From Pisolithus tinctorius (Eukaryota > Basidiomycota > Agaricomycetes > Boletales > Pisolithaceae): a stretch of 64,000 nucleotides of DNA. A model generated the notes under the pieces. The model saw only the letters and a program-made list of their open reading frames with translations. It was not told where the DNA came from and made no database searches. Positions 56,880-64,000 of the stretch are shown here, piece by piece (position 1 is the stretch's first letter; each line of letters begins with the position of its first letter). A program made the translations under genes and the position numbers. The stretch spans positions 62,001-126,000 of the forward strand of contig JANFAH010000080.1 in assembly GCA_024663395.1 (NCBI GenBank), read 5' to 3'.

Positions 56880-58090
56880 AATACAGTAGTATACCTGTTC
56901 AGCACCATTACCATTAATTCCCCCTGTAAAGTGGTCAGGCAGACTATCCAGAGTGTTGAAGGCCACAGAACACTAATCAGTTTCAGCATGACCACCTAAC
57001 TTCCTGCTGTAGATACTTTGCTGGACCATGTGTTTACCACAACATTAGTCAGACAGCACAAGGTGGTAGAAGCCTTGCAAACAAGGTATTGGAGGTATAT
57101 GATAAGTTTCAGTATGGCCACCTGATTTCCCCCAGTCTACATTTTGCTAGACCATGTTTGTCATTGTTTGGCATGTCCTAACAACCTTTACCAATGTTAG
57201 TAAGACTGCCAAAGGTGGTGGAAGCATGGCAAACACAGGTTCTGGTGGTATATGATAGTTTCAGTATGACAACCTGACTTCCTCCTCTCCATATAATTGT
57301 TCATCATTGTTCAGCACATCTTAACCTCACTTACCAATGTCAGGGGGTGATTTCAATGTGGTGGAAGCCTGCAGAACACAGTATTTAGTGGTATATGACA
57401 AGTTTTGGTATGTTGACCTGACTTCCCCCTGTCTATATTTTGCTAGGTGATGTTAGCCATTGTTTGTCATGTCTTGACCACCTTTACCAATGTCAGTAAG
57501 ACCATACACAGTGGTAGAAATCCAAAGAACACTGGCTCTGACAGTATATGATAAGTTTGAGCATGACCACCTGACTTCCCCCAGTCTATTTTTTGCTAGA
57601 CCACATTCACCACTGTTCCTCATGTCTGAAATACCTTTACCAATGTTGGCAAGACTATCCACTGTGGTAGGAACCTGATGAATGCTTGCTCTGATGGTAT
57701 ATGATAAGTTTGAGCAGGACCACCTGACTCCCCCTGTCTATATTTTGCTAGACCATGTTCATCATTGTTCATCATGTCTTAACCACATTTACCAATGTCA
57801 GTAAGACTATCCATGATGGTGGAAACCTGATGAACATTGGCTCTGACAGTATATGATAAGTTTGAGCATGACCACCTGACCTCCTCCCTGTCTATATTTT
57901 GCCAGACCATGTTCATCATTGTTCATCATGTCTCAACCACATTTACCAATGTCAGCAAGACTATCCATGATATAGCAACCTGACAAATGCTTGCTCTGAT
58001 GGTATATGATAAGTTTGAGCATGACCACCTGACCCCCCCCCCCCCCCCTTTCTATATTTTGCTAGACCATGTTCCTCATTATTCAGCATG
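56880..58090. repeat. 152-bp satellite, array 2, about eight units
   Basis: Same unit and orientation as array 1. TATATGATAAGTTTGAGC-type landmarks recur near 57,095, 57,248, 57,390, 57,544, 57,695, 57,848 and 58,000, with a diverged unit near 56,975. Spacing between the last units is 152-153 bp. A run of 16 C lies at 58,033-58,048 within the final unit. Confidence 0.9.
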
Positions 58091-58194
58091 TCCCACCCAA
58101 CTTTACTGATGTAATTAAGGCCATCTAAATCAGTTGGATCCAGTTTTCATCTTTTGTCCCTGATGCATTCTGCCTATTATGCCTCATGTGTTTT

Positions 58195-58422
58195 CTATGT
58201 CATAATCCATGTAGAGGGGCCAAGTGCTATGGTGCCAACAGTCTGAAAAATCTTTGAAATATCACATATTGGTGCATGACCCCACCACTGCTCTCTATTC
58301 AGTTCTACCACAGCATCTGACACTACCAATGCAGTCTTTAGCCTCCTGATCATCACCCCGGCCTCTTCCAATTCCTTTGACATCTCTTGCTTCATCATAT
58401 CATTCTGTTCAATGGCTGGCAT
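58195..58422 (-). pseudogene. Relative of the JmjC-like gene C-terminus
   Basis: MPAIEQNDMMKQEMSKELEE and IRRLKTALVVSDAVVELN-WW match MPAMDEKDKMRKEMANELEA and LKKALQVTDAKKELEN-WW at 27,000-26,800. This is a second copy of that coiled C-terminus. I could not recognise a JmjC-like core upstream (58,450-59,500), so it may be lost. Confidence 0.5.
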
Positions 58423-59794
58423 TTGTTCAGGTTAGGGTTCTACAGTCAAGAAAGAGCCTACATTATATGTAACACTTTCTGCCTTCTGCAAAACAGAGGG
58501 AGCATCAATAATATACATATGACTTCTGTGCCTGTTGGAGCAGGTCACTGGTCATATGATTTTGCAGACCAGTTTCAAATCCCATCTCTGCCTGATCTGT
58601 GCTGCTCTGACCTCCTCCCACATACTCATCATAACCTCACCATTGCCCACCACACCACCCTCATTTCCCCTGCATATTGGAATGCACAGGACACACACCT
58701 GAATATCCTGCAGTGAGAGACCTGTCCCATTAAGGACTTCCTTTGTGATGTCCAGGGGTCTGGTGCTTTCTTTTGCAAGTTTCTGTAAACAACTGCAGTG
58801 GAACCAATTTTTGCAGGTTTGACAATACCATTGTTGAGCTTTGTCTGGGTTATATGGTTTTTCACAGACAGAGCAAGCATGGAAGGGACCCTGATGGGGT
58901 GTAGTTTATGTCAGGAGTTTTTCAAAATGGGTGTCATGCCATTCATCCATACCTGGATGACTTGTTTACCATGTGTGCTCATGGTCCTCCATGTATACAC
59001 ATCCTTGGGTCCTATCAGAGGACCAAAACGCTTTTCTGCACTGAAGGGTGTGATGTCTGCCAGCACTATGCTCTCCATGAGCTTCCAAGCTGTATAGAAA
59101 ATTCAGGGATGACTTACACACAATGGCCTGTAATTCAATGATGTCATTGTGGTCTGATAGAACCAGCTCATTGTTGCCAATGTATTTTCTCATGCTGTTT
59201 GTGAATGAATCAAAGATACAAGGAACTCGATGACAGCTGGCTCACTTGTTGCCTCCTATATCACTCCTGCTGTAGTACCACTGCACTTCAACCCATGCCT
59301 TCTGTACTGCATGTCAGAAGGGTGGACACCCACATGGCACTGGAAGTCTCTCACATTACTTTTCTTCAAGCATTGGACTCTGATGTCCTTGATCACAGCA
59401 TACCACAGGTTGCCACCATTGCCATTTACAAAGATGCTAATTAAAGCTTCTATCAGCAAACAACAAACCCATCCAGTCTTTTCTTACTTATCACCTCTTT
59501 GGAAGGTGTGGGTCATGTGTTCTGGAACTTCCTCCCTTCCATCCAGGATGTCTTCACCTGCACCTGTGAGGTTTGTCACTGGCTGGATGAGCTTAAATGA
59601 CTGCTGGTGTCTAATTGAGACTTACCACTTAGCTTGGAGGATGATGGAAGGGAAAGAAAAGTCTCATTGGATGGAGGGGCCAATTCAGGTTGGGAGGCAA
59701 AGTAAAAAGTCAGAGGGAACCCATGGCATTGCTTGCAACTCTCAGCTAGCCAGGGCAGACCCTGAAAAATTTTTGTTGGGTTGGGTGTGGCATT
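58423..59794. other. Stop-rich stretch, no gene defined
   Basis: Minus-strand fragments near 59,459-59,256 (VRDFQCHVGVHPSDMQYRRH) and 58,880-58,629 look protein-like, but I cannot assign them to a family. Confidence 0.35.
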
Positions 59795-60892
59795 ATGTGT
59801 TTGGGATCAGCAAAGAACCAACATTCCACTGCCATAGCACCCCAGACATGTTCCCAGAGAGCCCTCCAAGCTGCTTCCAACACATCCTCCACTGATGAAA
59901 GTGAAATCAGACATGCATTTGACAATGTCATGAAAGCCATTTCTCCTCCATCTCATCATTCAGACTCAGCATGCTCTTCTCCTCTGTCCCCATCCTATGG
60001 TGTAATAATGGGCAGTCTCCTTTCCAGAGCAATGACTCCTCCAGATGATCCAGATTCCTCTGTTGATGAGGATGAAGTGAACCAGATACACAAGAAGTGC
60101 CAGGCCATGATAAACCACTTGAGTGGGTCAGATGAGGAGTGTCAAAGCAATGCCTCTGATGATTCCTTGGTGAATGTGCATGGCCCATCACTTGCACCAT
60201 CACATCCACCCCATCAGGACTCAAGTCAGGAGTCAGGGGCACCTTCTGTACATGATATCATCAGTGAGTCTCTTCTGTGCTCTTTCTCTCTGTCTGCTTA
60301 TGATTGCTTCTGAAAATGTGTTCCATGGCCAGGCCTACCACATGGGTGATGGCCTACCAGACTATAGGGACACTCTGGTATGAAACTTGGATTGATGCCA
60401 GCATCCTCAACTTTCATCTCCTGTCCCAATGGTATGCTGTCCAGAGCAGGATGCATGTCCACTATGCTGACTTGTTCTCTGCAATTCCATCTGTCAGTGG
60501 GGGCACCCATGCCTTACCAGATGCACAGGAGATTCAATTTTTTCATCAACACCATCTCTTTGATTCCCATCCTGCTGATCCATCTGTTCCCATTGCCTTT
60601 GTGGTCATGCAAAACAGTCACTTCTTTGTTGCAGTCTTTGATTATTGGTTGAACCTTGCATTCATCCTTGGAAGGCACATCAAATGCATCCCAGAAACCC
60701 CCTGTCTATACTATGACCCACTGCACCATGACTGGAATACATGGAATGGCCCTTTCTACTGGACATGCATAGCATCTCTTCATGGATTTGATGCCATCAA
60801 CCCAACCCAAGTTGATGTGCAGGTGTACAATTGGTCACAGAACAGTTTTGACTGTGGGCCCATTGCATCCTTTTCATGGAGTCACTCATGAG
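59795..60892 (+). pseudogene. Ulp1-type (C48) cysteine protease domain
   Basis: Ulp1-type peptidases cleave ubiquitin-like modifiers and are often carried by transposons. A disordered Ser/Asp/Pro-rich exon (59,795-60,264) is followed, after a likely intron, by the protease domain at about 60,331-60,890. Landmarks are WIDASILNFHLLSQWY, HYADLFSAI and FVVMQNSHFFVAVFDYW with the catalytic His (60,619-60,621). LYYDPLHHDWNTW carries the Asp, and VYNWSQNSFDCGPIAS has the Gln and the nucleophile Cys (60,853-60,855). All four residues are present. Right after DCGPIAS the frame shifts: SFMESLMRGGL and IHIPPIPCGHCLHLRMLVMV continue in the next frame. The large downstream region probably belongs to the same gene. 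Confidence 0.65.
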
Positions 60893-63800
60893 AGGAGGGC
60901 TATCTGGTGATGGCAGGCCTACCATCCACATCCCTCCAATTCCTTGTGGTCATTGTCTCCACCTTAGAATGCTTGTCATGGTGAAGGAGGGCTGTTGAAG
61001 GTGCTGGGAGGACTATCATTACTTGTCCACAACCACCCTTCCCCCTGGCCACATATGGACACAGTGGGATGACACTGAAGCCATCAGTGAAGACATCCTC
61101 ATGGATGTAGAAAACCAATCATCTGGAGAGCAACATGCTACCATCATCTGTGAGTTGAATGTCATTCAGGCAAACTGCCTTCACTGCCAAAGGGGGGATG
61201 ACTCTGGCAATGTAGTGAACCCCTATGTGCACTCCAATGGTGACTTTCTAACTGACAATGAAGATGAAGGTGAAGACCATCATTTGCCTCTGGATGCCAA
61301 GTCTCAGTGTCTCAGGGATCTCCTTTGGCACTACCCTTATGTGAGCAGGGCCAGAGCCAGGGATCAACTTCCTCCTCAGGCTGCCCATGGTCATCAAGTC
61401 AAAGAGGAATCCACTCCAGATGATCCCCTTGAGATCATCCAGCAATGCAAGCATGTCAAGGACTGGTCAGCTGGAATGATATACCATTTCCCATGTCCAA
61501 CTCCACCAGTATACCTCCCTGCATACCAGGGTCAACAATGGAGGTGTTTTGATTGCAAGTTTGATGAGTATGAAGGAGGACCTGTCTTGGAAAGCTTGCA
61601 CCAGGACTGCAACTGCAATGAGATCATGGAGGAGCCCTACTATTGGCCTGGGATGTGGACATCCTTTCAAGATTATGGCTATCATCTGCTGAGTTCTTTT
61701 AACCAGTTGTTCTACTTGGGTACCCCATCAGATTGTCAGACCATATCCTCCAAGTAGGTGTTCCAGCTAACTACGAGTCTTCTCATCAAATCAGCAACCA
61801 TGTTACTGGTGAGTGATCATATTCTGCCCTGGTGCCCTCTTCTGATTGCTTCATTACAGGAAAAGACTCTCTTGCCCTGCAGGTGCCCCATCCATCAAGA
61901 GTTGATGTGGATGATGTGGTCATACTGGGCGCCTCTCAGATGATCAAGATTGGCTCAAGCACCTCAGAATGTCTTGTGAACACCTTTGTGAATGGGTGGC
62001 ACAAGGCTGGACATCACATCTGCCTGGACCTGGAGCTGGATCACAAGTTGGTGACTCCAGAGGAGTTGGAAGTCACCATGGACAATGACAGTCTCATATG
62101 GGTGATGAATTCCCTACAGTTCAACACACCCCTGCCCATCTACCTTGGTCCCATCATTGAGGAAAAGGCTCCTATGCACAAGCACAATCATGTGTACATC
62201 AATATCCTTGTGCCTCAGTCAGAGGCAGATTCCAGTGCCATTGGAAGCCATACCAAATGGTTGACCATGGCATTTCCTTTGTGTGGAGTTCCTCACACAG
62301 TGTTTGGTGCCTTGAGAAATGCTGCTGGCACCATGAATGTCTACATTTGCTTCCCCAGGATGATCCACAGGGATGAGATGATGCACAAGCATGCCAATCA
62401 CATCCCAAAGGAGGTCCTTGACTTTTTCTGGGAGCATGTCCTACTTCCAGCAATCTGTGCACATGCCAATGTTTCAAGTGCACCATATGTCTCTCTCACT
62501 CTGAAGGAAGTGCAGTTCAAGGCATGAAAGGGTGGCAAAACCAAGAAGGCTGGTCAGCTGAAAGCAGTCCCCTTTTCTATGCAAGTGCTGAAGCAGATCC
62601 AGAAGACCATGGAGGCAATCATTGGAGAGGACCCTTCATGATTTGCAAACTATGGTTCCTTCTTCTTTGTCCTGGAATGCAAGGGAATCAAGTTGTGGAC
62701 AAAAACCACCCTGTTGGGAGCAGCTCAAATGCCAGTCCAAGCTCTCCTCCATGGACTTCCAGCTCTGGATTGGCCCCACATGGTAGACAGGGCCAATGGG
62801 GAGCTCTTGGTCAACTTGGGAATCAGCATTCACCCCACATGTGATGAAAAGCTTGTGGGACTGTGGAGACTGGATGCCCTGGAAGCTTCCTTTGGGGCAG
62901 GTGGATAATGCTTGGATAGTATGGGGGGATCCAAGCAGAGATGTTACAGGAGCAAGTGAGGCAAACTCACATTGCATTCAGAAGTGCTTAAAATCTGGCC
63001 TACGAGGTGATCTGACCCAACAACAACAGCCCCACCTTTGTCATGGACAAGGATGCTTATGCCCTGAACAATGACTTCATCAGGGAATGCATGCAGGCCA
63101 TCAACATGTATTCTGGAGATGCAAAGAAGGGGTCATATGGGGTGTGAGACAAGTACAGGATGAGTGGGGCTGCCATGGAGCAGGCAATACTGGTGGTGCC
63201 ACAAAGGGTGATGCATTTCCAAGCTCGATCATGCTCATATCTGATGCTTCCATCTTTGCAGATGGAAGAGCTTTTAGCCTCCAATCCTATTCTCTGGATC
63301 CCAACCAAAGTCCGGTTGGAATTTATGGCTGGATGCATCAGTGCCCTCCAGTTGGCTCAGACCTCTCTCAGGGAACTGGAACCACCCAACCTTGGTATTC
63401 TGACTGGCATCATCTGCCACATGATTCAGTGCATGTCCACCACTGCAATAATCATTTACTTCCATGTGAGAGAGTCCATGGCCCTTCTCCAGGTCTCCAG
63501 GATGTGTGAGCAGTTCAGAATGTTCTTCCTTTTGGACCTGGACTTGCATCATGTTCCCCATCTTCCAGAAGTTCAGGATCATGATGACCTGGAGGTACTC
63601 AAGCTGATGGAAGGAAAGTTGAAGAGGGGCAACAGACAACCTGCCTGGCCAAGGATTCCCCCTCTGGATGAAGTGGAACAATTTCCCATTGGCAGCAGAC
63701 TAATGTGGGCCAAATTGACAAGGACCATCCAACTGCAGCCTTGGTTGATCATGCAGGACTAGAAGTGGTTGGCCCAACTGTCCAGTCTGGGGCCAATGGT

Positions 63801-64000
63801 AGGGAAACTTTTCATTCTGTTTACCTGTCAGCTTTGGATCCAGTTGGATGTAACTTGGCTGACAGGTCCAGAGGGAAAAACAGAGTCAACATCTTTGGAA
63901 GATGCCATTCAGAGTTGGACTCTGAATGAGACCTTCAGGACAATACATGCCTGTGAATTCAAGGCCTGCAATGCAGAAATACCCAGGAGTGGAGGGGCTG
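60893..64000 (+). pseudogene. Large unidentified protein region downstream of the Ulp1 domain
   Basis: Blocks in order are WTQWDDTEAISEDILMDVEN with a cysteine-containing stretch (CLHCQRGDDSG, WRCFDCKFDEYEGG) to 61,757, an intron, then 61,860-62,524 (DVVILGASQMIKIGSSTSEC, HKHNHVYINILVPQSEAD). FANYGSFFFVLECKGIKLW follows, then KLVGLWRLDALEASFGAGG to 62,908, and 63,160-63,762 (NPILWIPTKVRLEF, LRELEPPNLGILTGII, MFFLLDLDLHHVPHLPEVQ). The last bases continue DAIQSWTLNETFRTIHACEF beyond the window. I recall this as a recurring unannotated family of mushroom genomes. In-frame TGA codons lie at 62,525, 62,639, 63,013 and 63,145, plus one frameshift. Confidence 0.5.

Larger units (their letters stand above)
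12720..64000. other. CpG-depleted repeat compartment
   Basis: From about 12.72 kb to the right edge CpG nearly vanishes while TpG and CpA are abundant, although the genes to the left have ordinary CpG. Coding relics throughout carry TGA stops at likely CGA arginine positions and many frameshifts. The region is filled with dispersed, inverted and tandem repeats. This is the pattern expected of cytosine-methylated transposons, or of RIP-like mutation, in a basidiomycete. The edge estimate is by eye. Confidence 0.85.

Noticed and set aside
49640..58090. Centromere
   Set aside because: Two short satellite arrays alone do not define a centromere, and they enclose gene relics; only mentioned as a test.
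62525..63147. In-frame TGA codons as possible recoding or selenocysteine
   Set aside because: Frameshifts accompany them, and CpG-driven CGA-to-TGA decay is seen across unrelated relics, so recoding is unnecessary.
1..64000. tRNA or rRNA genes
   Set aside because: No cloverleaf with matching A and B box spacing and no rRNA core was recognised by eye; a covariance-model scan would settle it.

Overview
The window comes from a filamentous basidiomycete fungus, most likely an Agaricomycete. The genes at the left end are split by many short introns (about 50-75 bp), with one 12-bp micro-exon. Their products are a fungal ergothioneine synthase (Egt1), a MOB2-type kinase activator, a TPR/Mlp nuclear-pore coiled-coil protein and a fungal SYLF-domain protein. 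The sequence to the right resembles the decayed repeat compartments of mushroom genomes. The species cannot be named from the sequence alone.

Region 1 (1-12,700) is ordinary, CpG-containing, gene-dense DNA. It holds egt1 (+, 5' end outside the window), mob2 (-), a TPR/MLP1-like nucleoporin gene (+, 19 exons, 1,969 codons plus stop) and a SYLF gene (-). mob2 and the nucleoporin gene are divergent and share a 167-bp promoter interval. All four read as intact, and their exon phases join without a stop.

Region 2 (about 12,700-64,000) is a repeat compartment with almost no CpG. It contains LTR-like solo elements, inverted-repeat elements, a minisatellite, a 152-bp satellite in two arrays, two Tc1/mariner relics, a broken tyrosine recombinase (Crypton-like), a JmjC-like gene relic, an Ulp1-type (C48) protease gene followed by a large unidentified protein region, and several multi-copy families without a recognised function. 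Many coding relics have TGA where an arginine (CGA) is likely, with few TAA or TAG stops. This fits C-to-T decay at CpG sites.

Three signals are the most unusual. First, introns of one decayed family ('family C' here) carry a near-perfect palindrome with 7-13-bp arms around a central TG or CA; arm sequences differ between introns, sometimes with compensating changes. Second, a pair of related unidentified gene families ('A' and 'B') occurs as five copies within 11 kb, with conserved intron positions. Third, a 152-bp satellite brackets that cluster. The region 2 genes are probably parts of mobile elements or element-associated expansions. None of these copies looks fully functional, with the possible exception of the A2 copy.
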